Positions 26,101-41,100 of a stretch of 64,000 bases of DNA are shown here, in pieces; positions within the stretch are counted from its first letter, which is position 1; each line of letters opens with the position of its first letter. The notes beneath the pieces are model-generated. The model was not told where the DNA came from. It worked only from the letters and a program-made list of their open reading frames with translations, and ran no database searches. The position numbers and the translations under genes were made by a program. The stretch is from Micropterix aruncella (lineage: Eukaryota > Arthropoda > Insecta > Lepidoptera > Micropterigidae): contig OX155980.1 of assembly GCA_944548615.1 (NCBI GenBank), positions 39,851,227 through 39,915,226 of the forward strand. The letters are read 5' to 3'.

Positions 26101-29100
26101 TAATAAATTATATAGAAAATACCACAAACTATAATCCTATATCAATATCAACTATTGATAGTAAAAATAACTGCATAATACCGAATGAGTAATGTTATCC
26201 TATCCCGAAAGCTAAAGCAGTAAATACGTTAAGGATGAAAGAGAAACAGTTTTTTATATTTCTCAAAATAAATATTGTTCAATTATTTTCATAAGCACTT
26301 ACGAAAATTATATATGCTATCCCTACAAAAATATGGATTTAGGTTTTTTTGCTATTTTTAATTCAAAATAAGCTGTTTGCGAAAGAGATTTTTCGTTTTC
26401 CATTGCCTAAAAAGCCCATGTCGCTTTATGACAAAAATAGTTACAATATTTGTATTCTCGGATGTTTCAGATACATTAAAATGGCAGTCTGGCTAAGCGG
26501 TTGAATCGTCCGAAAAGTAACAAGTAACTAAAACTTACTAAGAGCTTGTTAAATATTTGCAAAAAATAAATCTAAAAATTCGAGCTAAAATTACGAAAAT
26601 AATTCCGAAAAATATGTCAATAATCTTCTATCAAGCGCAATAATCTCCATATTTCGAAATTTAGATTTTTTTTTTAACTTTCAAAGATGCTATTTATGAA
26701 AATCGCGCATGTACACGCGGGAACAATGAATCCGGATCACCAACATGAACCTTAATATCTTGGAAACTAAGAATGCTAGCTTATTTTAAAAAAAAATATT
26801 TTGTAGACTTTGTAATACTACTCAAATACAATTCATAAAACTTCTTGGTTGCTGTGAAATAATGCCATCAAAAAGGCTAAAAGCAAAATAATACATATTT
26901 TGAAAATCTATCTACGAATTCACTGCATATGTCTTTGCTTTTGTTTCTGTTTTCACAAAAAAAAGTGGCATGTATATATAAATAAGCTAGGATTTCTAGT
27001 CTTTATTTTAGTACGGAGCTATTAGGATTTCTGTTGGTGAATGTAGTTGTGTGCATAAATTGTAAGTATTTTTTTAATACAGCAATTTTATTAGCTCACA
27101 ACTACTTCTACGACCGAGCCAATTTTCACAATACAAAGTTGCTTTATTGTTTTACAAAAAATAAATTAAGTTGGCTGCTTTGCTTACCTTGCATTCCGGT
27201 GAAAATTATGCTGTCTCCTGTAACAGATAAAAATATTACTCATAAGAATGAAACAGACAAATTCGCCGACTGTTAAAGAAAAACTTGATAGCTACCGCTT
27301 GTAACTTCGTTCATTTCAAAGGTACTGGGATTCCGAAATTTACTGTATGAATACATTATTGAAACTTTTCATTCAAACTATAAAATTTGGCATTCAACTG
27401 ACGCAAACGATGGAGTGTGAGAGCACGTGGCGCGCTTGATCCAAAGACAGGGTCGAAAGTCATTCAACCAGACGAACATAGAGACAAGCCGTCTGGTCGC
27501 GAATGATACCGATGACCGACCAATTCAGCGACAATCAATCTTTGCAGAGGGTAAAGCCGCGTTTCCACTCACATTATTCGTGTACACATAAGGATAGTGA
27601 TGAGTCTAATGACAAAATGTAGCAGTACTCCATGCTATTAAAAAAACAGAAGTTCCATCATTACGGACAGGTAATAAAGGTCACCAAAATCCTGGCAGAA
27701 GAAGTTCTGGATTAAACCCCCCCCCCAGGTAATGGTAATGATACCGATAAAAACATTACAATATCTCGTTTTCATGCGAAGCAGCAGATTCGAAAGTGAA
27801 AGAGCTACAGTTAGGGGATAGTGCTAAAGTTCGCAATCTCAAGTTGGTAAGTGAAGGGAGGGAGCGGGTAGATGTTCTGGCCATATGAAAAAATATAATG
27901 TCAATTACTTTTTGATTCATTTGGATAGCATATTCATACAAGCATAAAATTTTGTTCATTTAGTTAGGCTGTACATTAACTGCCTGATGTATGATATTAA
28001 TCGTGTATTTCCTTAGTTCAGTAAGGTAAAAAAATACAAGGAATGGATTGATTTCAGATATACAATTCCCTTGAAAATATCAAATGGCAAAATATTGCGT
28101 TTTCTATATGTATTATGTTTAAGAGGTTTAATCAATTGTCCCTGAGCATTAATCCTTTTTCAGAATCCCCACCTTCTTCCATCCTTATATTATTTAATCA
28201 TGGCACTTTGGAAAAAGACTATGCCAACCAGTGAAAACCGATCTGTTGCATGGAGGAGAAGAGTAGTAAAGTATTTGACAATCGTGGATAACGGATGCTT
28301 ATCGGTCACATTTATTTTTGCTCTACATGCTTCCATTTGTTTATTGCTAAAAGACCTTACCGGCCTATATATTTATTGCGAATTGATTGATACGCCTACA
28401 GCTCAATGTTGACAAATGTCACTCGGTTTAGTTCACTAGAAAAAGGAATATAATTATTGCACACCAAACAAACGCTCTAATACCTGTATTAATAAAAATA
28501 TTTCTACCAAAGAATTGGGTATTTTATTCGATGAGAAATTGCAGTTTTTCAATCAGATCGCCCCCATTACAAAAAGCAGATTAGAGTAACTTTATTGTGC
28601 TATAAAAACATTACCTAATTAATATTATAAAAAAATCATTAAGTATTCAATTCACTGGTCTTATAAAAAAGATAATTTATACACAAATGGCGGACTTATC
28701 GCTATAGCTATGTCTTACAGTCAACCATTATGCAACTTATCGCTATAGCGATTTCTTACAGTCAACCATTAAGCAACCAAAACTGCATTTGGAATGCTGG
28801 GTTTAAATTTCGAGTCTGAATTCAAGATGAAAATGAAGACTGAATTCAAGATGAAAATATTTATTGGAAAGGCCGAATAGGTGATTACGACGACACATAG
28901 GGCGCAAGCCACACAAAATTGACATAATACTAGAACACGTCGCGGACGCGAAGTCCGTTTAATGAATTTTTATACAAAATGTATAGAAAAGACGCGACGC
29001 AAAACATACAGAAAAGACGGGACGCAGACACGTTTCTTCCCGTCTTCGCCTTGTCCGAGTCTTGCGTCCGTTGTGTGTGGTTTGCGCCTAACATAGCCAG

Positions 29101-32100
29101 CTAACAGTAAGGCGCAAGCCACACACAACGGACGCGAGACTCGGACGCGTCGCGGACGCGAAGTCCGTTTAAAAAACGTTCATACAAAATGTATAGAAAA
29201 GACGCGACGCAAAACATACAGAAAAGACGGGGCCGCAGACACGTTTCTTCCCGCCTGCGCCCTGTCCGAGTCTTACGTTCGTTGTGTGAGGCTTGCGCCT
29301 AAGGGCTGTGCAAGCGGGCTATGAACCAAAAAATGTGACTTATCACTGATTGGGAGGAAGTCAGATGACGCTGTATTGTTAGAAAAACTAGTAACGTCGA
29401 AAAACTTAAAACGGCAGGAATTATGATGCATGACGCAGGTTAACAAGTGGAAAGTTAACATACCGAACGTATCATAGTTAAAAGTAATAACGGAGAAAGA
29501 ACGCAAAATCGGAAAACGCACAAAGCGAAATCACGAAGACGAATATTGTGTAAACAACGCCTTATCCTGTCGGCGGCTTACTGAGATAATGATCAATCAC
29601 AAAGGCATTATCATCACAGCGCGAAAAAAGAAATAATAATATATAATAATATCAATGACCGATTTAATACTGGGTCGATAGAAAGTCTGGTGATGATAAT
29701 AGGGTGGTCAATTATAAACCGATGAAAACATATTAAGTCCTACCATTTTCGAGATTTTTTTTATTTTCCTGTAAATTTCAGCCGATTTAAGTAGAAAATG
29801 CGTCCTAATTTCAACTAAACTCATTGAAATATTTAAAAATAAAACTTTTTACAACATCTGATGTGTATTGCCTCAAATTAAAACCATCACAAAGACCTGT
29901 AAATGGTAGAAAATTATACAATTGCTTTTAATGCTTGCTTTAATATCTAATTTACAAAATTTCAAGATGATTAAAACATAATAAGTACCGACAATAATTA
30001 TTGATCAAACACAATTAAAACATTCTTTGTTTCATGTACTTTAAATTGGCATATTGTTGCTGCGTTACGATGGAATACGTGTGAGTACAATGGACTAAAG
30101 TAATAAGATGTTGCCGTCCTAATAGAGCAGGTAGTCGCCGTAGCCCTTCCGAGCCGTGATTATTATTAAATTATGAACTTTATTTTTAGTGCCGTTTGAC
30201 TTACTACTGTCTAAATACATTTGTGCGATGTGTTTATCGATTGCGGATTCATTCAATTTCATTCTGAATTTTATTAAAAGCAATCGTATTTTTTTCTGTA
30301 ATTTCCAGATCTTTGTAATTGTGTTCGTAATAGGTTAGTAATATACATAAGTGGTTGTAAAAAGTTTTATTTCAAAATATTAATTGAGTTTCACATAATT
30401 TAGGACGCATTTTCTACTTAAATCGGGTGAAAAACCATTTCATAGAAAAAAAATAATTTCTCGAAGATGGTAGGTCAGGTAAATACTCGTATGTTTGTAT
30501 ACAGGTAAAGGTGTTTTATTTGGTTCATAACTGACCACCCTATTACCCCCTCCAGATTTTCTATCGACCCTTCAATCCCCCAAAACAATAAAATATCGAT
30601 AATTGAAATCGCTAATCGACAAAAAATGCGATGTGCGAGGCGATATCTTTGGAGCCCACTGTTCTTGCGTGATTTTTGTTGCTTCAACCGACAATAAATC
30701 TCAAGGAGATGACTTTCGTCATTTTAACGATTTAGGTATTTTAACTAGTATTTAAGTATTTTTAAACTGTTATTTAGGTATTTTAACTATTTCGTTATAT
30801 TAACTATAAAGGTATATAATACGTTTTTATTTCAGAAATCGTAATTTTTGCTTTATGAATAAAGTTTTTTTAAATAATAGCAAAATAAAAATAGTTTTTA
30901 CGTGTTTATGTTTTGTTGTCATAAAAGCAGTTAGGTATGTTAGTATTTTAATAAGCATTATTATTAGTATTAATGTAGAAATTATGGTAGATCGGAAAAT
31001 TCGCAGCTAAGTTGGTAGTAAATTAAGAATTATTACGTTGATATATAATTGCCATATATTATTTATTATTATTATGCCACGTTGATATATTATTGGATAC
31101 GGTTTTTTCTAAAAACATTTTTTTATATTGAGGTGTAAAAACTATTATAATAAAATACCGTCTCCATAAATTGAATTTCTTTGTTATTCATTAATATACG
31201 AAGAACTAATGGAATCAATTGCTTGCAATTCTGTGGGGTCGTCCGAGATAAAATAATAGGTCATATTATGCCCGCTCTACACTTTGGCCAATGTTAGGCT
31301 ACATCGCTAAGATGAAAGCGAGTACCTGACAAGGAAGGTATCCGTTATACATGGGCCTGTAATCTTGTGTATATACATCGGTTAAAGTATATATGTAGTA
31401 ATATACTAGGTATAGCATACATTCCACCACCAAAATTCCACAGTATTATACAAAGCGTAACTACGAATGTTAACTTCGTTATACCTGTTCCAACTAAATC
31501 TTAGGTTAGATGAATAAGAATTGCAATCGTAGCATGAGTCACTAGTGCAAATCAAACAATTGGGGCAAAACAAATAAAATGCCTGCAAAAAAAAATAAAA
31601 ACACTCAAAAGCCGTGGGATATCTTACCTAGTGTGGATCCAGTGTACTTCACGTGGTAGTCTTGAAAGAAAAAAAGCAAAACACGAAAACGTTAGGTTAG
31701 GTTGGGATATTAACTTGGGCAATGAATGTAGTGTTCCCAACTCTAATAATATTACCAAATAAGTAATAGAAACAACATAGAAGAGGACAGTCGAAATAGT
31801 TTGCCCCCAGAACTCAACAATTTCAGCGTTTAGAAAGTACATAGAATTACATACTGTAATTAGCGCTCTTTTCTTTCGCCGTTCTACTCTCTAAAATTAT
31901 TCATTTATATAAATCTCCCACTGTAATATGATTTAAGTGTTACAAAAGGTATTTTTCATTATAATTTGTACAGGTCGTTGCGGCTAAGAAATAACTGTAG
32001 AAATACAACACCCCGAAATTTGTTTATTTGTTTTTCTCATTATAGGTTTTATTATCTGTAGGGGAAGTGGGGGCAAAACCGCCCCAATAACAATCAGTCG

Positions 32101-35100
32101 ATTAAAATATAGAGAAAATAAAGCAATTTAGTCATTTTCACGGCTTTATTTAGTGACTGTACTATTAGTTCACACAATTGAAGTAGTTTTTAAATACAAA
32201 AACATCATAAAAAGTAGTTAAACCATAAAAAGTAGTTTTGAATTGGGGTCTTCCAGTTCTGATTTGTACGGAGAACCTGTCAAAATGGCAGTCTTTTCTT
32301 TTCTTTTTGTTTGGCGAGACGTTACCGGTCTTCCTCTATCAGGCAATTTAATGAGGTCTCTGGAAGGTCCTGAAGCTCCTTCTGGTTTACGCAGGGTTAT
32401 GATTGGATTCCTTTTCAGAAATTTTTCGACAAATGTGTACTAGCCATCCTAGTTTCTTTATCAAAACAATGTTTATGTTATTTTTTCTGCTAAATTGAAA
32501 GCAATCTCCCGCAAATCCTTCACAGTAATAGGAAACAGACGGCTTTTCAGGTACAGAATGTGATCCACCATTTATTTTTCTTGATTTTTTCTAAAGACAG
32601 TTTTCAAGTTCCCACGCCCTTTAGCTCCGCTGTTTTCAGTATCCTGCAACCCACCCTTAATATTTTTTACTCTATCTCTAAGAGTACTAGTAGGCATATT
32701 AAAATTCATGGACGCTTTTTTGAAGCCCATTTCTTTATTAATAACAGCCTCAACAGCACTTTTCATGGAACGTTCATCCCACGACTGCCGCGTTGTACAG
32801 CGCACGTAGTTCCGTACTATTTTCAATCATAAAACTAGTAATCGGTCTTACCTATCGCATCTATAACATTGTTACGTAATTATAAACAACTTACCAAATT
32901 TAACAAAAATGCAAATAACTTTTTCTTCGCACAACCAGCGTCACTGACAAAACATGACAAGAGAACGGCCATTGAAAATGTGTGAACGGCCATTGAAATA
33001 AACCACGAAATGGTAGAAAACGGTTGTGCCCCCATATGTGGTTATGCCCCCACTTCCCCTACGCATCTGGGAAAGTCTAAGTTTTAATACTGTATTGCTG
33101 TTGTGTATCCAAAATTTAAACAATCTTATGATCGTTGTGATTTTCGTTAAATATTTAGGTTGGTAAACATGCCAACCTGCTAAATCTAACCTCTAAACTT
33201 TTAGGGTATTTTAACATATTTAAAATCGTATTACGTACAGAAACACTGAGCTTAGAGTGCGAAGCTGTGCGATAGTGAGTTTTTCGATATTTGGAAAATT
33301 TGGACCAAAAATGGCTGATTCAACACACTATATGATCTAGCTGTCAACAAATGACAAATTTAATATAAAATTTACAAGTAAAGAACTTGGTAGTAACATA
33401 AAAAGTCAACTTTGTTTATATTGCATGACATTTATTATAATATGGATTGAAAACAGCCGAAAAGCGGATTTATTCCTGAAAAATTCCTGAGTTTAGTTTC
33501 AACATGATTTTATTGTTTTTTACGGCATTAAGGAAGGCCAGCCCAAGCGATATACCATTGGAGACTCATAGTTCACATGGTACACATAGTTCATTTGGAA
33601 TACTAAGACTGGACTGGAATGGATTGTAAAGGACTGTAAAGGACTTAGTAGAGAGAGTAGGAGGAAAAAGGAGGATTGTAAAGGACTTAGTAGAGCTCCG
33701 AAATTCTATGAAATTAAAGGGAAAATTGGTACTCTACATACTAAAAAATCATAAAATGAAAATTCGTCAAATAACTACGCAGAATGGTTGAAAATAATTT
33801 GAAAATGTAGTAGGTAACTGCCTTCTAAATATTTTTAATATTTTATTACGCCGCTATTTTCGCTATTTTCTCTAAATTAATATGTAAAATAAGAATGTAT
33901 TTTTTAAGAGTAAGGTATAATGATATATATTTTCTCTAACAGTAAACATTGTTTAGTAATTGGAACTTTCATTAATAGAAATCGGTGTTTTTTAATAGTA
34001 AACAGCGTTTAATAACAAATATTACTTAATTAACAGATGACATAAAACATCAAGTAGGAAGAATTTGGTCGGCGGAAGCGTGGGGAGATGCAATTCATGC
34101 AATTTAGAACCGAGTTCAGGCAAGGAGTTCAGTCACAGATATCATTATATTTTAGATGTAACAAATCGCATTCTCTGAATTTAACTATTGCAATGATAGG
34201 ATTTATTTTAGAGTTGGAAATACTACTTGAGTGGTTGAAAGTATGAAACGTAATAATATGAAGCCGGTGCTGAATCCACCTAATATTATGTACTTAACCA
34301 AGGATAATATTGTTTACGTATGTATTATGTAATTAATATTAATTATTATGTAACTAAATGAAAGCTGATAAAATCTATATAGGTATGAAAATAGCATGTA
34401 TTGACGATTTTGCCACGTATTATAATAGTGTAGTACATAAGCTAGACCAATCAATCAAATCGATTAGTAGTTAGGATTCGACACCGGCCTTTGATTAAAA
34501 AAAATTTATGTATATAGGAGTTCAGAAACTTAAATCATATTTTTTTAAATATTGACTGTCTACTATATGCAAATCCACAGTGGTAAATGTTGATAACCTT
34601 TTGAAATGTTTTTAAATGATCTAAGATTCTGAAATCCACTAAATATTCTGATGTTAACGTTTGATGCATTCTTAAAAACCTCGTTAAACCTTGGAACTAT
34701 ATTCATTGAAAAACGATGGTACTTCACCGGGCATGCTGTCAGGTATACTACGTTATCCAAATGACCAATTGTAAATATTTTAAATCCATTTTTTTTATCC
34801 ATCACCACATATTAATGATACGCATATTATGCATGATCATGATCTGGATGTACGTTTATCACTGTTTAAACAGCATTTAACACTCAATATAGGCAGACAG
34901 AGATTGTGCGAGTGTAAATAGTGGCTACTAAAACATCCATGCGACAGAATTCGACTAATACATTATTAAACTTGCAGGCGATGTTCTTTATGTAGGTATA
35001 TACAGTCTACGAAATATAATATGCCATAACTGACGATAAAAAGCAATAAAATAGGTAAGAAATCTTTGTCGATGGGTTTTGATGTAAGTTTGATGGTAAT

Positions 35101-38100
35101 TATTATATATTCGAGAACTTTCTTTTGATTGTCGATTTTGTTTCGACACAAAATGTAATTGCGGTATTCCAGTCCAATTGTTTCTCATTAATCGAACGAT
35201 TCTGGTTTAACAGCGCTTATTATAGCGCTATCAGTGTGAGCGAGAGGTCCATCGGAATTCGGACGACATATTCACACATGGTAATGAGGACGCTATTAAT
35301 TCGGGTACAGTATAATTACTTTCTTTTTCTGGCCTAAACCAAAAAAATATTTTGCCCCGATTTCTCTATAATATTTAAATAGGTAAAGGCGATTTAGTCC
35401 AACCATGTTCGCGACGAATATTTCAAAATAGATTTAGATATTTGACAAAGTGAATTCCTTATTACGTTACCATGATTTTTACCTTATTACTGGGGAAATA
35501 TTTCCGTTTTTTTTTTAATATTTTTTAACGTCGCAACCCTTAATGTATTTCATCATAATCAGTTATGGTCATTTTTTGTCGTGATATGTTGGTCAAATAT
35601 TGTGTGAAAGTGTGCAACTCGAAAATACCAAGGTAATATTTATAGTAAAGTATTTAAATTGTTGATAGGCGTATAGTGTATCTTTCACAAACTTTACATT
35701 TTAGTTTAGGAAAATCCGTTACTTCCATTCCGAAATTATATTCATAGTAAAAATATCGTCTTGTATAAGTCTTAAGAAAAGACAAAAAGGCCCTTAGTCA
35801 TACGGTAAACAGTTTACCTATTTACATTTTAAACCTCTATGTGAGTACATAAATACATACATTGAGAGCTAAAATTCACGTCGCCGCGTTATCGAAATAA
35901 TTTTATTGAAACGGATGCAATTCGTTGTCCTACCAAATCGAAAAAAAACGTAACATTTAGTAGTATACAATCAACAAAATACCTTTTTGAGCCATTCCAA
36001 GTATACATGCGTCATTTAGGTACCCTTTATTTGAAAAGTAAAAAAAAAGATCCACTCGTCGATTATGCGAGGCTCTTTTTAATGTAAAAAAGGTGTGTAT
36101 TAAATTATGATATTTTATCTAATTAAGCAAGTGTAGAGCTATGGCTCCATGCGGTGTATTTAATTGACAAACACTTACTATAGTCGCATTTTGAATTGAT
36201 TAACTTATCGTTAAAAGCAATTAACGAAGCATAGTTTCCTATTAATGTTTTGAATTCAGTTTAACTCATTTATATGTAAATGGTTTATACTGGTTAGGTA
36301 AATATTTATACTGCTTAGAGTATGCTGTTGTGTCCGTATCATTTTAGATGGGTCAAAGCTGATGAGCGAGAGAAACGACATACTAACAGGCTAATAAAAA
36401 GCAGTCTAACTCATAAAATGTGTTTTTTTTTCATGAAAAAAGCTCATGTTTTTTTTAATAAAATGATTAAAAATACATGTTTTTTGTGTAAAGAACTGGC
36501 AACGCTAAATCTTATATGAAGACAGAGATACGGTTTTTTGCATCTCTTTTTTTTAAAAGTCGGTTCCATGAAGTAATTTGAACTAAAGTGGCTGTTTTCA
36601 AGATTGTGAAATTTGTGAGGAAAGCTTTTCTTAAATTGTGAATGATTATTTTATAACACAAAGCATTAAATCTAAAATAGCTGCAGAAATCCCTTGGTTC
36701 TTTAAAACGAGACTGGATTATTTAGTTCTTATTCGTACGTTCTTTGAGTGGAAAAAATTAACAAACATAAATGGCACAATTTTTTTCTATTAAACGACCT
36801 AATTAAAAACATTTTTTAAAAGGCATAGAAAATAAATTAAATGAAATTAATTACAAAAATATTGCTAATAATACACCATCGGAAACTAAGAATGCTGACT
36901 TATTATAAAAAATATATTTTATAACTTTTATATAATACTATTTAATATTTACAATATTACCAATGAATGTTAAATACCAGGAAGTCTTCTTATTTTTTTT
37001 GCGGCAGAACAGAAACAAAAGCAAAAACAAATGCAGTGAATTCGTAGTTCGGTTTTTAAACAATCATTTGTTCAATTTTTAGCCTATTTGGTGGCATTAT
37101 TTTACAGCAACCAAGACGTTTTTATTGATTTTATTTGAGTAGCATGAAATAGTCTATAAAACACTTTTTATTTGAATAAGCTAGCAATCTGATGACCCGG
37201 ATTCGTAGCTTCCGAGCATAATTCACTAAACACTTTCAGCTATTAAGCCAATTTACACTTTAAAATGCCGTTCCCCAAAAGTTATGTTTTTTGTGAGTGA
37301 GGCAGGTTGATTATTAAGCGTGCCTTCTGCCTGAAGAACTCCGTATACCAAGTTTATGTTAGTTGAGCCGTCCGTCGGTCTTGAAGCGCGTCGCAAGAAA
37401 GCACTTTCTTAATACATTCGAATATAAACTTTTTATACAAAGATTCATTCATGTCGATTGCATTAAAATTTCGCCGTGATAATGATTCCGAGAATACGGT
37501 TCGTATTCACTGAGAAAAATATAGGATTTCTTCTCACATTACCATTTTGTTATTATACGGTTTTATACAGAATAGCGATGTTTCAATCATAATGTTGTTG
37601 AATGAACTCGATTTTATGTATCAACATTTTCCTTGCGGTTAATACGGAAATAACAGTATACCTACTGTAGTTTTACCATGGTTCATGTGTCCGACTATAA
37701 CCGAACGTATACTACTACATGATGTCATGTTATAAACTAGAGCCCAAGGTCGCGACGTAATGAAATAACAATATGTTTTAACATTTCGACACGGTAACTA
37801 CCGTCACGCCAACACCGTTACGCGTCATGTTAATTGAAACGTACGGACTACGGTCCGCGTTATATACGTAATTCTTGTTTAACCATGCTTATTTCCGTGT
37901 ATTACCTTGTTATATTTTTCTCAGTGTAAGCGGTTTGATACGGAACCTTAATTAAACTTTTTAAAAAACTAATGGAATAATAACATTAGCCGTAGTAGAA
38001 ATACGGTATACTTAAGCAGGTCACTATTAAGACATTATCACCAAAAATTAGGTCATAGACTTAGAAAGTTTATTTATTTATATCGTTCACAGTTGCGTTA

Positions 38101-41100
38101 CGAAATTTCATTTCAGTATAAACATTTATTCATTTGCATTTTGTAACTACTAAGAATGATGGATGATCCTTATCCTTATCATATCGACCTTAATCCTTTA
38201 AAGGTGCGATATACATGAAGGTTAAAGACAGGTTAGTCAAATCAAAATGCGACGACTATAGCAATATTTGAAATACCACCGTTAATCGATGAAAAGCTCC
38301 TTAGATCCCTTTAACAAAAAGGCTTCCCAAAGTCGATTATAAATAAGCGACTTACCGCGTCGATCCAGATGTTCGTTCAGCTGGAAAGTGCCGTGGTCTG
38401 TAGGCTGGTGAGCCAGCCTATCTATAGGCGCCTGGCTCTGCTGCGAATCCGCGCTCACCCCTCCCATGTCGACATCGCGCCAGGAGTCACCGGCACCACT
38501 GGCGCCGTTGATTACCTGCGTTACAGATTATCGTATCAGAGATCTATAGTTCACGAATTTTGCTTGACCCTCATTAGTGGCCGTCGGTATTGACCTTTTT
38601 TACACGATTCCTAAAAATAGGAGTGTAATGTTTTCAGGCTTCATTGTATATATATACTTACTAAAATAGCTCCGATTGCACGATTTGGTGCGAAACCCAA
38701 AAACAATGTTATAGAGTACATTGCGGATTACGTCAAGACAAGTCAACTAGCTAGGAGTGCAAAAATGTGGGATAACGTAATAATACTGATGAGTATGCAA
38801 ACAAGACCGATGGAGCGTAATTTCAGAACCTTCGATCATGCACGAAATAAGTCACACATACATACACAGATACATACAATAGTTACGAATATACAGTTAC
38901 AAACAAAACACAATACACAGATGCGCACACACTCTATCGCGGTTATAACCACGCCCCTCTTGTTTTCTGATTTTAACGGTTATTTTGTAAAAGACACATT
39001 TACAAATATAAATGAAAACTATATGGGTTTCTTAGGCTGATTGTTATTGTATCATAACCATAATTTCTTGTTATTATCTGTTAGTAGAAAACAGACGAAT
39101 GCTTTACCATAGCCAAAAAAAATAATTTTATTTTATTATACAAATGTGTTTTATAGGGATATTAGCCTTATGCCTCTACAGGGCAGTACTGCTGCCTAGA
39201 CTAACCTATGCTGCAATAGTCTGGTGGTCCAGGGTGAAAAAGCTCGAGACAATAAACATGCTTAAAAGCCTTCATGGTAACTACCTGAGGGCTGCAACTG
39301 GCGTTATGAAGACCGCCTCTACAGAGGGATTAGAGGTGGCACTCTGCTGCCCGCCTCTGGGCAAACTCGTAATTCACTCCGCCAGACTTACAGCATAAGG
39401 ACTAAGGTATTTAGGCGAGTGGACGCAAGGAGGGCACAACCAACCTTCACAAAAGCCCATTCACTCTGACCCAGGATCGACTACAAAAATAAATTCGGTA
39501 GAGAAGCCCTATAAAATCCTAATCCCCACCAGGGAAGAACGGAAGAATCCGCAGTGGCTCCAAAGTCACAACGCGGACGCCTGGTACCCCGATGGATCAG
39601 GAACAAATGGACGTTTTGGGGCAGGCGTGTACGGACCCAAAACCAACCACAGAATCAGCATCCCCCCTGGACAATATGCCACGGTTTTCCAAGCCGAGGT
39701 ATTTGCCATATTGGCATGCATAAAACTCCAAAGTCGACTTAAGGTAACAAATTGAAAAATTCTCATCTGCTCTGACTGCAGAGCAGCACTGGACGCTCTG
39801 GCTAAAGCCACCACATAATCTTCTGTGGTCTGGGACTGCATGCAGGAGCTCAATAAATTGGGAAAAGCCAACAAAATCACCCTAATATGGATACCGTGTC
39901 ATAAAGGCATACCCGGCAACGAAGATGCCGACACTGGCAAAACTGGGCACACTGGAATGCCCGGTGGAGCCATTTGTTGGGGTCCCCTTTGATACAGGTA
40001 AGAAAATTATCAGGGACTGCTTAGAGCAGGAACATCGGGCATCCTGAAAACAGAGCCAGGGATGTCGCCAGGCAAAAGCCATGATGGAGCAACCACTACA
40101 AAAAACCAAAGCCCTACTTGACATGAGCAAGAAGAACCTTAGAACCACTATCGGTCTCCTCAGCGGACACATGACCCTTAGAGCACATATATTCAACCTT
40201 GGCTTGACGGAGACCATTACTGCCGAATATGTGGCGAAGAACCTCAAGACAGCATACACATCGTTGGTCGCTGCCCAAGCCTCGCCGTAAAAAGACACAG
40301 TTTACTGGGACGAGCCTATCTCAAACCCAGCGATCTGCCCCACTTGAAGGCCAGTGATCTATTTGGACTCGTAAGAAATACTGGACTACTAGCTGACCAC
40401 TGACCTAACCACAAAGTGGGTAGTTACAAAAGATCTTATAGATCCAGGTGACATCAAGGGCTGGAAACAAGCCCCCCACTCCGTTTACTACTACTACTAC
40501 TACTAAGGGACATTATGGGGAAACCTAAACTATACAAGTTAGACAAAGATAGCCAGAATTTAGTTTTTTTTTAAACATGTTTAGAAAATTTCTTTTTTTG
40601 GTGCCAATTTATTCAGTTTCCTATCTGAATCAAATCACCCAAAAAAGCGTGGGTCTAAAGTAGTCAGAAAGTGTTTTAAAAAGCGACATCTAAATTTTCA
40701 TACAAAAATCTATGCAACGTCCAATGTAATAGATAATACCAGAGTATACAAAGTTAGAAAGCAGAAAACGTGCTGCGCCGGCGACATACCTAATTTTAGT
40801 ACACTAATTATAAACGCTACACTTACTGGAGCTTCGAAATTCTGATGCATATTGTCACTCGTTTCGTTTGCTATCAATTTCCCATTGCTAATTTTATAAT
40901 GACGCCAGATTTAATATTACGAAATTGGACAGCAAATCAGAAGCGAAATAAATGCAGGGGAAGTTGTCATTAAGGTGTTATTAAAGTTACTTCACAAAAA
41001 ATGGTTTTTGCTCGCTCCAATTAGGGTAAAAGAGAAATGAAAAAATCTGGACATTTTAATATTTAAAAAATTATGAAAATTTCCAGTATTTCGATGTAAC

